NCBI GenBank assembly: GCA_965237505.1
Contig: CBDEFR010000009.1
Location: forward strand, 1,178,001 to 1,242,000
Direction: 5' to 3'
Source of the DNA: NVTR01 sp965237505
Lineage (GTDB): Bacteria; Pseudomonadota; Alphaproteobacteria; Rhodobacterales; Rhodobacteraceae
DNA: 64,000 bases
In this document: in pieces, positions 17,463 through 25,885 of the stretch
How the letters are laid out: the number at the start of each line of letters is the position of its first letter
How positions within the stretch are numbered: the first letter of the stretch is position 1
The notes under the pieces: model-generated
The model's database searches: none
Seen by the model: only the letters and a program-made list of their open reading frames with translations
Told to the model about the DNA's origin: nothing
Made by a program: the position numbers and the translations under genes

Positions 17463-18431
17463 GTGTCCGTCCGGGGACTTTATGAGTCGGATGAATCGGT
17501 TATCCGGCGCCCCCTCTTGAAGAGCTGAATCAGCTGTGATTCTCTGGGGTGGTGAATTTGCTCTTGAGGTGCCCCATGTGGACTGCCGACAACCGCCCGC
17601 GCTACAACCGCGACAAACTGCGTTATCCGAGCGACCTGACCGATGCGGAATGGGCGCATATCGAGCCGCTGATCCCGCCGGGCAAGCCCGGCGGCGGCAA
17701 ACGGCGCGTCGCTATCCGCGAGGTGATCAACGGCGTGATGTACATTCTGAGCACCGGCTGCCAGTGGCGCGCGCTGCCCAAGGATTTGCCGCCCAGAAGC
17801 ACCGTGCATGATTACCTCGGCCTGTGGAACTGGGACGGCACGCTGGATCGCATCCATCATGCGCTCTACCTCAAGTGCCGCGAGAAAGCCGCGCGCGAAG
17901 CCAGCCCCACGGCCTGCATCATCGACAGTCAGAGTGTGAAAAGCGCTGAAAAAGGGGGGCTCGCATCGACAGCCACGGCTTCGATGCCGGCAAGCTGATC
18001 AAGGGCAAGAAGCGGCATGTTCTGGTCGATACGCAAGGCTTGCTGCTGCACGGCATCGTCACCGCCGCCGACGTTCAGGATCGCGACGGCGGTCTCGCGC
18101 TGCTGGCGACCTTGTTCGGTCTGTTTCCCTTTCTCGGGAAATTGTTCGCCGACAGCGCCTATCAGGGGCCGGTCTTTCACCGCGCCCTGGCCGGCATCCT
18201 GCCCGATCTCGAGACCGAGATCGTCAAGCGATCCGATCGGGTGAAGGGCTTCGTCGTCCAGCCCAGGCGTTGGGTGGTCGAACGCACCATCGCCTGGCTC
18301 AACCGCTGCCGCCGACTGGCCAAGGACTGGGAGAACCTCAACCGCAACGCGCTCGCCTTCATCAAGCTCGCGTCCATTCGACTCATGCTCCGAAAACTCT
18401 GTAATCCTGCATAAAGTCTCCGGACGGACTC
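17463..18431 (+). mobile_element. IS5-family element (IS427-like group)
   Basis: The 969-bp element has near-perfect terminal inverted repeats beginning GTGTCCGTCCGGGG on the left and GAGTCCGTCCGGAG on the right (read inward). It is flanked by TTA on both sides (17460-17462 and 18432-18434), a 3-bp target duplication. It lies inside the caspase-like gene on the opposite strand. The clean duplication suggests a simple insertion that could still be reversed by precise loss. Confidence 0.9.
17576..18414 (+). CDS. IS5-family transposase (two frames, -1 frameshift)
   Basis: OrfA (17576-17998) starts behind GAGG and reads MWTADNRPRYNRDKLRYPSD. OrfB continues in the -1 frame to 18414. The DDE residues are split: the first Asp in CIIDSQSVK lies before the join, then LFADSAYQG and the final Glu in RWVVERTIAW lie after it. 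The switch point is a slippery A5G6 run near 17950-17960, where a -1 slip gives GG-ARIDSHGFDAGK. IS427-group elements are known to make OrfAB by programmed frameshifting, so I treat this as functional rather than broken. Confidence 0.82.
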
Positions 18432-19028
18432 TTAGCAAATGCTCGCGCAGAACCGTCACCAGATCGCCGGTCCGCCCGGCAAAAACCGTCACCCCTTGCG
18501 GGATTGCAGCAGGGGCATAGCCATAGTCCAGGCCATTTGCCAACCGTTGCACGGCAGCGGAATGCCCCACCAGCAGAACCGCAGCCCCGGCCTTATCCGC
18601 CAGCAAATCTGTCAGCATGTGGATCGGCAACCCATAGGCCCCAACCAGCAACCCGTCCTGGCGCTTCGCATCGGTGGTCAGCAGCCAGCTTTCGCGACCG
18701 GTTGAAACAACGTGCCCGCTGAGAAATACGATCACCCGGTCAGCCGCCGCGATATCGGCGCGTATGCCAGCGGCGACCTTGCTCAGCCCCTTGCGGTTCA
18801 GGTTGCGAATGGTTCTGATCTCAAAGTCAGCGGCCCGCAGCGCATCATTGGCCAAGGTCGCGTCAAAGGCATCGCCCGCATCGCCAAAATCCTTGTAATT
18901 CTGGTTGGCTATGATCAGCGCCAGATTTTTCCCAGCCTGCGCGGGCGCAGCCCATAGTGCCACCGTTAGACACAGTGCTAGCCACCTACAAGCCGCCATG
19001 ACGCCTCCGATCCGCTATTGCTGTCCGA

Positions 19029-20228
19029 TCAGTCGTAACTGCGCTGATCCTCGATCACTTTTCCATCATTGGGCAAACTGCCCGGCGCGACAAGCTCCAG
19101 CTTGCCTTTCAGTTTCAGCACTGCCAGCACGCTGGCCTCATAGGCCGCCATATCGCCGCCCTCGGTCTCGATCTGAACGGTCATTACATCGCTTTCACCG
19201 TCGCGGCTGGCAATCAGCCGCGCACGGACAATCTCGGAATGCCGCGCCACCAGCTCTGCCACCTGTTCCGGGCGCACGAACATGCCCTTGATCTTGCAAG
19301 TCTGATCGGCCCGCCCCATCCAGCCCTTGATCCGCATGTTGGTGCGCCCGCACGGGCTTTGGCCCGGCAGAACCGCGCTCAGATCGCCGGTGGCAAAGCG
19401 GATCAGCGGATAGTCCGGATTGAGCGTCGTCACCACGACCTCGCCGACTTCACCGATCGCCACCGGATCACCAGTGCCGGGGCGCACGATCTCGATGATC
19501 ACGCCCTCATCGACGATCATCCCGTCCATCGCCGGGCTTTCATAGGCGATGTTGCCAAGATCAGCGGTGGCGTAGCATTGCAGGCATGAAATCCCGCGAT
19601 CCGCGTATTCTTGGCGCAGCGAGGCGAACAGCGCCCCGCCGCCGACTGCCGCGCGGCTGAATTTCAGCACCGCGCCCATCTCTTCGGCTTTGACCAGGAT
19701 CACTTTCAGATAATCCGGCGTCCCGGCATAGGCCGTGCAACCCACATGCTGCGCCGCCTTCACCTGCATCTCGGTCTGCCCGGTTCCGGCCGACAATACG
19801 CATGCCCCAACCGCGCGCGCAGCGCTTTCGAACATCATCCCCGCCGGGGTCAGATGATAGGAAAAGCAGTTCTGAACAATGTCTTTCGTCCCGATCCCGC
19901 AGGCATGCAGGAACCGCCCCAGACGCCACCAGTCATGGCTGATACCACCGGGTTCATAGATCGGTCCCGGCGACTGGAAAACATGGGCGACGTTCGAAAC
20001 AGCGATGCCGCCAAACGGCGGGCGGGCGCGCTGCCAGTCGATAAGATCAGACTTGCGCAGCATCGGCAGGCGCGGTAAATCCGCAATCGTTTTGATCTCG
20101 CCTGCGGCTTGCAACCAGACCTCTGGCGCAGTGCTTATCCGCCCCAGTTCCGCCACCAGCGCGGCAGTTTGCGCCGCGATACGTTCATCCGCTGTGCGGG
20201 TTTCAAGAGTGTCAAAAAATTCAGCCAC
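19029..20228 (-). CDS. PaaK-like AMP-forming CoA ligase
   Basis: The ~399-aa product is of the phenylacetate-CoA ligase type: short, with a QCYATADLGNIAYES core, RFATGDLSAV, then the C-terminal hinge GRADQTCKIKGMFVRPEQV. It would activate a carboxylic acid to its CoA thioester using ATP. I chose the GTG at 20228, two bases after the preceding stop; the open frame runs upstream inside the previous gene. It is the last gene of the ABC/ligase operon. Substrate unknown; an aromatic acid is plausible. Confidence 0.82.
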   Translation of the reverse strand: MAEFFDTLETRTADERIAAQTAALVAELGRISTAPEVWLQAAGEIKTIADLPRLPMLRKSDLIDWQRARPPFGGIAVSNVAHVFQSPGPIYEPGGISHDWWRLGRFLHACGIGTKDIVQNCFSYHLTPAGMMFESAARAVGACVLSAGTGQTEMQVKAAQHVGCTAYAGTPDYLKVILVKAEEMGAVLKFSRAAVGGGALFASLRQEYADRGISCLQCYATADLGNIAYESPAMDGMIVDEGVIIEIVRPGTGDPVAIGEVGEVVVTTLNPDYPLIRFATGDLSAVLPGQSPCGRTNMRIKGWMGRADQTCKIKGMFVRPEQVAELVARHSEIVRARLIASRDGESDVMTVQIETEGGDMAAYEASVLAVLKLKGKLELVAPGSLPNDGKVIEDQRSYD

Positions 20229-20230
20229 GA

Positions 20231-20527
20231 TCAGAATTTCAGGGTTAGAATTTGCCGCCCATTCGCAGCCAGCCGGGTAATGTCCGCGCCGGTTTCCATC
20301 TCTGGCTTTCCGGTGGTTACATGCCACCCAAGTGATCCTATCCGAACCAGTTGATCACCGCTTGAGCACGCTTCGATACGACCCGGCAAATCGGCGAATG
20401 CGACATCACCATCTGCCAACGCACTCAGAAATGCCACGCGAACGGTATCAAACTTGGACGTCGGAATTTTTGTCTCCCCGGGCTTGCCGGGATTCGAGGT
20501 GCGGCACTCGACACGCAGCTCAGCCAT
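20231..20527 (-). CDS. Small conserved protein of unknown function
   Basis: The 98-aa product starts MAELRVECRTSNPGKPGETK and has a mixed alpha/beta pattern with no signal or membrane segment. It overlaps the stop of livF at 20527 and ends two bases before the ligase GTG, so it is firmly within the operon. The start region (NPGKPGETKIPTSKFDTVR) vaguely resembles the DUF6958 group, which I cannot confirm by eye. A helper role for transport or ligation is only a guess from position. Confidence 0.65.
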   Translation of the reverse strand: MAELRVECRTSNPGKPGETKIPTSKFDTVRVAFLSALADGDVAFADLPGRIEACSSGDQLVRIGSLGWHVTTGKPEMETGADITRLAANGRQILTLKF

Positions 20528-21351
20528 TACGCCAGCCAGCGCTTGCGCCGCCGGTAAGAGCGCACATCGCGGAACGACTTGCGCCCGCCTTCGGAAACGC
20601 CAAGATAAAACTCTTTCACATCCGGATTCTCGCGCAAATCCGCGGCCGGCCCGTCCATCACCACTCGGCCGCTCTCCAGAATATAGCCGTAATGGGCAAA
20701 GCGCAGCGCCACATTGGCATTTTGTTCGGCCAAAAGGAAACTCACGCCTTCGCGCTCATTCAGGTTTTTCACAATCTCAAATATCTCTTCGACCAGTTGC
20801 GGTGCCAGCCCCATTGACGGCTCGTCCAGCAGGATCGTTTCAGGGCGGCTCATCAAAGCCCGCCCCAGTACCGTCATCTGCTGTTCGCCGCCAGAGGTAT
20901 ACCCGGCCAGACTTTTGCGCCGCTCTTTCAGACGCGGAAAATACGAATAGACCAATTCCAGGTCGGCTTCCATTGCACCACGCCCGTCGCGCCGCGTGTA
21001 GGCTCCGGCCAGCAGGTTTTCCTCGACCGTCAGATGCTCAAAACAATGGCGCCCCTCCATCACCTGAATGACGCCCAGCTTCACCATGTCAGAAGGGTCC
21101 AGATCCTGAACCCGGGTACCGCGATAATGGATCGTGCCTTTGGTGACCTCGCCGCGTTCGGAGCGCAGCAGGTTCGATATCGCTTTTAACGTCGTGGATT
21201 TGCCGGCGCCATTGGCGCCCAAAAGTGCGGTAATCCCGCCCTTTGGAACGCTTAAGGAAACCCCCTTTAACACCAGGATCACATGGTCATAGATCACTTC
21301 GATATTGTTGACCTCAAGAAGCGTTTCTTGGGTGCCTCCGGCGTCCGGCAT
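20527..21351 (-). CDS. livF: ABC transporter ATP-binding protein (LivF type)
   Basis: The 274-aa product is one of the two ATPases of a branched-chain-amino-acid-type importer. It has Walker A LLGANGAGKST, signature TSGGEQQM (Thr replaces the usual Leu), Walker B ILLDEPSMGLAPQ and the H-loop region LLAEQN, which has Gln-Asn in the LivF manner. A basic C-terminal tail (RSYRRRKRWLA) extends past the usual end. It lies after the binding-protein gene, separated by hairpins. Confidence 0.92.
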   Translation of the reverse strand: MPDAGGTQETLLEVNNIEVIYDHVILVLKGVSLSVPKGGITALLGANGAGKSTTLKAISNLLRSERGEVTKGTIHYRGTRVQDLDPSDMVKLGVIQVMEGRHCFEHLTVEENLLAGAYTRRDGRGAMEADLELVYSYFPRLKERRKSLAGYTSGGEQQMTVLGRALMSRPETILLDEPSMGLAPQLVEEIFEIVKNLNEREGVSFLLAEQNANVALRFAHYGYILESGRVVMDGPAADLRENPDVKEFYLGVSEGGRKSFRDVRSYRRRKRWLA

Positions 21352-21370
21352 CGCTTATATTTCCTTCGCC

Positions 21371-21482
21371 GTCCCGGACCTGATCCGGGACTCCCTGAAT
21401 TTTTTGGCGCGCCGATTTCCCGCCGCGCCTGTTGTCAGAGGCCCCGGTTCAAGCCCGGGGTGATCCGGCCCGAGACCGGATC
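21371..21482 (-). repeat. Three palindromic hairpins between binding-protein and ATPase genes
   Basis: Three stem-loops fill the gap: GTCCCGGA/TCCGGGAC (21371-21391), CCCCGG/CCGGGG (21442-21460) and GATCCGG/CCGGATC (21462-21482, reaching into the stop codon of the binding protein). Such REP-like palindromes between a binding-protein gene and downstream genes often stabilise the upstream message and reduce readthrough, which would give an excess of binding protein. That function is inferred. Confidence 0.65.
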
Positions 21483-22764
21483 AGTTACACCGCTCTGTGA
21501 TGTTGTTTTCAGCGGCATAGGCGGCCGAATCAGCCGTGATCAGCGCATTCACAACTTCCGCGTCGGGTTCGATATAATCGGTAATCAGGCTCCAGGTTTT
21601 GCTGGACGCATCCCACTGCTGAACCGCCGCCAGGCCGTTGCCGCCGTGGTTTTCGCAAGACACCGAAAATGCCGGGCCGAAACCTGGCAGGCCAAGGGCG
21701 GCCATTCTTTCGGCGGTCATGTTCAGCGCTTCCATACCATCGCGCATCATCGACGCATCGATCTGAGCAACACCATGGATGGCTTGCGCCTCTTTGACAG
21801 CCTCAACCGCCAGCATCGCCGCGTATAGGCCCCGGTTGTACAGCACCGTCCCGGTCTGATCGCCGGCACCGGCAGATATACCAGCGTCGTATACATGGGC
21901 TTTCAGATCGTCATACAGCGGATAATCTGCGCCCGGTGCATGGATGGCCAACGCTTTGTAACCGTCGGCGCCTTCGCCTGCGGGCAGCACGTCATTTTCA
22001 GACGCCGACCACCACACGCCGATGAATTGATCCATCGGATAGCGGATGTTGGCGGCCTCCTGAATCGCAACCTGGTTCATCACACCCCAGCCCCACATGA
22101 ACACATAGTCAGGTTTTTCGCGGCGGATTTGCAGCCACTGGCTTTTCTGCTCCTGGCCAGGGTGGTCAACTGCGATCAGCGTCAAATCAAATCCGTGCTT
22201 GGTCGAAAGCTCTTCCAAGGTGCGGATCGGCTCTTTGCCATAGGCCGAGTTGTGATAGACCAGCGCAATACTCTTGCCCGCGATATCACCGGCGTTCTGA
22301 TCAAGCACATGTTTCACGGCAATTGATGCGCCGTTCCAGTAGTTGGTCGGATAGTTGAAAATCCACTTGAAAACCTTGCCGTTTGCAGCGGAAGTCCGTC
22401 CGTAACCCATCGAATGCACCGGAATACCATCCGCCGATGCTTTCGGGATCAGCTGATAGGTGATGCCGGTCGACAGCGGCTGATACAACAACGCGCCTTC
22501 ACCTTTGGTCGATTCATAACATTCAACACCTTTTTCGGTGTTATAGCCGGTTTCGCATTCGATCAGTTTGATCGGCACGCCGCCAACCCCACCATCGCGC
22601 GCGTTGATCATGGTGAAATAGTCGGCGTAACCGTCCGCAAACGGGATGCCGTTCGCGGCGTAAGGTCCGGTTCGGTAACTTGTCGACGGGAACACAAGGT
22701 CCGCCATCGCCGGTGCCGCAGCCATCACGGCAGCCACGGCGATTGTTACGAGTTTCAGTTTCAT
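21481..22764 (-). CDS. ABC transporter substrate-binding protein (Leu/Ile/Val-binding type)
   Basis: The 427-aa product is a periplasmic type I binding protein. A signal peptide ends at MAAAPAMA near residue 21, followed by DLVFPSTSYRTGPYAANG. The typical family passages are present (GGVGGVPIKLIECETGYN, VKHVLDQNAGDIAGKSIALVYHN). It is longer than E. coli LivJ (about 367 aa), as in the subgroup found with acyl-CoA ligases. The ligand is probably a small carboxylate or amino acid and is not predictable from sequence. Confidence 0.9.
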   Translation of the reverse strand: MKLKLVTIAVAAVMAAAPAMADLVFPSTSYRTGPYAANGIPFADGYADYFTMINARDGGVGGVPIKLIECETGYNTEKGVECYESTKGEGALLYQPLSTGITYQLIPKASADGIPVHSMGYGRTSAANGKVFKWIFNYPTNYWNGASIAVKHVLDQNAGDIAGKSIALVYHNSAYGKEPIRTLEELSTKHGFDLTLIAVDHPGQEQKSQWLQIRREKPDYVFMWGWGVMNQVAIQEAANIRYPMDQFIGVWWSASENDVLPAGEGADGYKALAIHAPGADYPLYDDLKAHVYDAGISAGAGDQTGTVLYNRGLYAAMLAVEAVKEAQAIHGVAQIDASMMRDGMEALNMTAERMAALGLPGFGPAFSVSCENHGGNGLAAVQQWDASSKTWSLITDYIEPDAEVVNALITADSAAYAAENNITERCN

Positions 22765-22847
22765 CGGTTGTTTTCCTCCCAGGGTTAAATTCTTCCGATT
22801 CTCTCTTCATGGCCCCGAACGATTGTCCTGGGCTTCCCGGCCTTACC

Positions 22848-23924
22848 CTAATGCGGGAACGGCCAAAGTCGTAGTTTTTCTTTAGCGATGCGCCACAATT
22901 GCGCCAATCCGTGCGGTTCGATGATCAGGAAACCGAGAATCAGTATGCCGACAATCATCACTTCAAGATGCGTTGCCAGCCCGGTTGGCCAGTTGAAACC
23001 GCCAACAAAAATGTTCTTAAGCAGCACCGGCATCAGCACCAAAAACGCGGCACCGGCGAACGCCCCAAAGATCGTCCCCAATCCGCCAATGATGATCATG
23101 AACAGCACCAGAAACGATTTTTGAATGCCAAACGCTTCGCCGACCTCAACCGCCCCAAGATAGACGGCAAAGAATAATGCGCCGGCCACGCCAACAAAAA
23201 ACGATGACACCGCGAATGCGCTCAGCTTGGCCTGCAGCGGGTTCACGCCGATGATCTCGGCCGCGATGTCCATGTCGCGGATTGCCATCCATCTGCGCCC
23301 CACCGAGCCGCGCGTGAGATTTCTCGCCACAATTGCCGCCACGGTCACAAATATCAGGCAGAACATGTACTGCGCCCAAGGCTCTACTGCGGGGCCCGTA
23401 ACCGGAATTCCAAAGGTTGTGCGCTCGGGTGAAATGATCATGCCGGTGGCCGAATAGTTGAAAAACCACGGCACTTTGTTGAACAGCCAGATCAGAAAGA
23501 ACTGCGCCGCCAGCGTCGCCACGGCAAGATAAAATCCCTTGATCCGCAAAGATGGCAGGCCGAACAATACCCCCACCGCAGCCGTCACAAACCCGGCCAG
23601 TATAACATGAATTGCGATATTCACATCCGGAAACGCCGTCATCAGCTTGTAAACGGCGTACGCCCCGACCGCCATGAAACCACCGGTTCCGAGGCTTACC
23701 TGTCCGCAGTACCCGGTCAGAATATTCAAGCCAATCGCCGCAATCGCGTAAATCAGAAACGGCACCATAACCGCGTTGGCCCAATAGTCGTTGATGATAA
23801 ACGGAATGATCCCAAACGCCACCGCCAACACCACATAGTAACGATAGCGGTCAAATCTGATCGGAAAGGTCTGGCTGTCCTCTCGGTAGGACGAGCTGAA
23901 ATCACCTGCTTCGCGGTAGATCAT
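22848..23924 (-). CDS. livM: ABC transporter permease (LivM type)
   Basis: The 358-aa product has about nine hydrophobic helices after a polar N-terminal stretch (residues 1-25). The conserved LivM passage GYCGQVSLGTGGFMAVGAYA lies near residue 70, and the cytoplasmic coupling region reads RDMDIAAEIIGVNPLQAKLSAF. The gene begins 3 bp after livH, indicating co-translation. It forms the membrane channel together with LivH. Confidence 0.93.
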   Translation of the reverse strand: MIYREAGDFSSSYREDSQTFPIRFDRYRYYVVLAVAFGIIPFIINDYWANAVMVPFLIYAIAAIGLNILTGYCGQVSLGTGGFMAVGAYAVYKLMTAFPDVNIAIHVILAGFVTAAVGVLFGLPSLRIKGFYLAVATLAAQFFLIWLFNKVPWFFNYSATGMIISPERTTFGIPVTGPAVEPWAQYMFCLIFVTVAAIVARNLTRGSVGRRWMAIRDMDIAAEIIGVNPLQAKLSAFAVSSFFVGVAGALFFAVYLGAVEVGEAFGIQKSFLVLFMIIIGGLGTIFGAFAGAAFLVLMPVLLKNIFVGGFNWPTGLATHLEVMIVGILILGFLIIEPHGLAQLWRIAKEKLRLWPFPH

Positions 23925-23927
23925 GCG

Positions 23928-24914
23928 CTACACCCTCTCGATAATCTTTTCGCCGAACAGGCCTTGCGGCCGGAACACGAGGAAGATCAACGCCAGCACA
24001 TAGGCAAACCAGTTCTCGGTGGCGCCGCCGATGTAGGGACCGATGGAAAACTCAAACAGTTTTTCGCCAACGCCGATGATCATGCCGCCGACAATCGCCC
24101 CGGGGATCGAAGTGAAGCCGCCCAGCATCAGCACCGGCAGCGCCTTGAGCGCGATCAGGCTCAGCGAAAACTGAACCCCCGATTTAGCGCCCCACATCAT
24201 GCCCGCAACCAGTGCGACGACCCCGGCGATCGACCAGACCAGAACCCAGATAAAGCGCAAGGAAATGCCCACCGACAAGGCTGCCTGATGATCATCCGCC
24301 ACGGCGCGCAAGGCACGGCCCTGCTTGGAATACCGAAAGAACAAGGTCAGCGCCACAACCAGAAGCACCGCAATCACGGTCGCCACCATGTCTAGCTTGT
24401 CAATGAAAAACCCGTAGCCGAACCAGGCTTCGGTGGCTGTTTCAACGGTGTCCGAAATTCCTTGTGGCAAGCCAACATCAAGCAGCTTGATATCCGCCCC
24501 CCACATCAAATCGCCGAACCCTTCCAGAAAAAACGCCAGCCCGATGGTCGCCATGAACAAAATGATATCCGGCTGATTTATCAGATGTTTGAGCACATAG
24601 CGTTCAACCAGAATCGCCAGAACAACCATCACCACAATCGTCAAAAATATCGCCAATAGGGCCGGGGCGTTCCAGCCAAAGTGGTCAAGATGAGTACCAA
24701 AGACAGCATTTATCACATGGTTGAACGGGATTTGCCCGTCCATGAAACCAACCAGCGTCAGCGCCGCAAACAGCGCCATCACGCCTTGTGAATAATTAAA
24801 CACACCGCTGGCTTTGAAGATCAGCACAAAGCCGAGCGCCACCAGCGAATAGAGCACGCCCGTCATCAGCCCGTTCAGCGTCACCTCCATCGCGAATAAT
24901 AGCTGGTCAGGCAT
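23928..24914 (-). CDS. livH: ABC transporter permease (LivH type)
   Basis: The 328-aa product begins MPDQLLFAMEVTLNGLMTGV, the usual start of LivH proteins. I chose 24914 because GGAG precedes it by 7 nt; an upstream start at 24971 would add 19 polar residues. It has about eight helices and the coupling loop RALRAVADDHQAALSVGISLR. It pairs with LivM in the importer. Confidence 0.93.
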   Translation of the reverse strand: MPDQLLFAMEVTLNGLMTGVLYSLVALGFVLIFKASGVFNYSQGVMALFAALTLVGFMDGQIPFNHVINAVFGTHLDHFGWNAPALLAIFLTIVVMVVLAILVERYVLKHLINQPDIILFMATIGLAFFLEGFGDLMWGADIKLLDVGLPQGISDTVETATEAWFGYGFFIDKLDMVATVIAVLLVVALTLFFRYSKQGRALRAVADDHQAALSVGISLRFIWVLVWSIAGVVALVAGMMWGAKSGVQFSLSLIALKALPVLMLGGFTSIPGAIVGGMIIGVGEKLFEFSIGPYIGGATENWFAYVLALIFLVFRPQGLFGEKIIERV

Positions 24915-25012
24915 TCTGATCTCCGCGGCAAATTGCACGGTGCGGCCGACCACCCGACACACGCCGGCCATCGGCCAGCGATACGCTTTCCAATCGCCAT
25001 TTTTTTACGCAG

Positions 25013-25834
25013 TCAGTCATGGCTCACCCCCAGGTAGGCATCAACCACCGCCTTGTTATTGCGCACTTCATCTGGCGTGCCGTCACCGATCTTGCAGCCG
25101 TAATCCATAACCACAACGCGGTCTGACAAGTCCATGACGACGCCCATGTCGTGCTCGATCAGGGCAATCGTCGTGCCAAATTCATCGTTGACGTCCAAAA
25201 TAAAGCGGCTCATGTCCTCTTTTTCCTCGACGTTCATCCCGGCCATTGGCTCGTCGAGCAGCAACAGTTTCGGCTCTGCCGCCAGGGCCCGCGCCAGCTC
25301 CACCCGCTTTTTCAACCCGTAGGGTAATCGCGCCACCGGAGTCTTTCTAATTGCTTGAATTTCAAGGAAATCTATCACGCGCTCGACCTTCTCGCGGTTC
25401 TCGAATTCCTCTTTTTCAGCCCGCCCGCGCCACACCGCCTGCGCCCAAATCCCGGTCTTCATGTGGGTCAGCCGCCCGGTCATGATGTTGTCCAGAACGC
25501 TCATCCCTTCGAACAGGGCAATGTTCTGAAAGGTGCGCGCAATGCCCTGACGTGCCACCTGAAACGGCTTCATCGGCGGCCGTTTGGAGCCATGAAACCA
25601 GATTTCGCCCTGCTGCGGCACGTAAAAGCCGGAAATGACGTTGAGCATCGACGATTTTCCGGCTCCGTTCGGCCCGATGATCGCGCGAATTTCACCTTCG
25701 CGGATATCGAACGAGACCTCCTCGATCGCAATTACCGCGCCAAAACGCAGGGAAATGTTTTTCATCTCCATCAAGACCTTACCGATCTTGCGACCATCGG
25801 CGGTGGTATATCCTTCAGCCCCGGCGTCAAGCAT
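25013..25834 (-). CDS. livG: ABC transporter ATP-binding protein (LivG type)
   Basis: The 273-aa product is the second ATPase of the importer. It has Walker A IIGPNGAGKSS, an unusual signature LPYGLKKRVELARAL (LivG proteins often have LPYG in place of LSGG), Walker B LLLLDEPMAGM and an H-loop in LIEHDMG. It lies between the acyl-CoA ligase and livH in the operon, about 50 bp after the ligase stop. Confidence 0.93.
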   Translation of the reverse strand: MLDAGAEGYTTADGRKIGKVLMEMKNISLRFGAVIAIEEVSFDIREGEIRAIIGPNGAGKSSMLNVISGFYVPQQGEIWFHGSKRPPMKPFQVARQGIARTFQNIALFEGMSVLDNIMTGRLTHMKTGIWAQAVWRGRAEKEEFENREKVERVIDFLEIQAIRKTPVARLPYGLKKRVELARALAAEPKLLLLDEPMAGMNVEEKEDMSRFILDVNDEFGTTIALIEHDMGVVMDLSDRVVVMDYGCKIGDGTPDEVRNNKAVVDAYLGVSHD

Positions 25835-25844
25835 TCACCGCGCC

Positions 25845-25878
25845 CTTCTTTTTGTCAAAAATACTCCCGCCGGAGGCG
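25845..25878. repeat. Copy of the short interspersed intergenic repeat
   Basis: CTTCTTTTTGTCAAAAATAC then TCCCGCCGGAGGCGAA lies between the ligase stop and livG. It is the cleanest copy in the window and best shows the pattern: T-rich start, CAAAAATACTCC, GCCGGAGGC. Confidence 0.55.
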
Positions 25879-25885
25879 AACTTTT

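Larger units (their letters stand above)
16792..18999 (-). pseudogene. Caspase-like (C14 fold) protein with peptidoglycan-binding domain, split by IS5
   Basis: The N-terminal part (18999-18432) has a signal peptide ending near AQA and a caspase-fold start (KNLALIIANQNY). The C-terminal part (17462-16792) has a peptidoglycan-binding-1 repeat (IQRDLSLLGYDTRGVDGIFG) and a charged helix. Removing the IS5 element and one TTA copy joins them in frame (REHLL-RAGTSIGD). The catalytic His motif is SGHV rather than SGHG (residue 96), and where the catalytic Cys motif DACR is expected the sequence is LVGHS (about residues 143-147). The intact protein was therefore probably an inactive pseudo-caspase. 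Exported location is inferred from the signal peptide. Confidence 0.8.
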
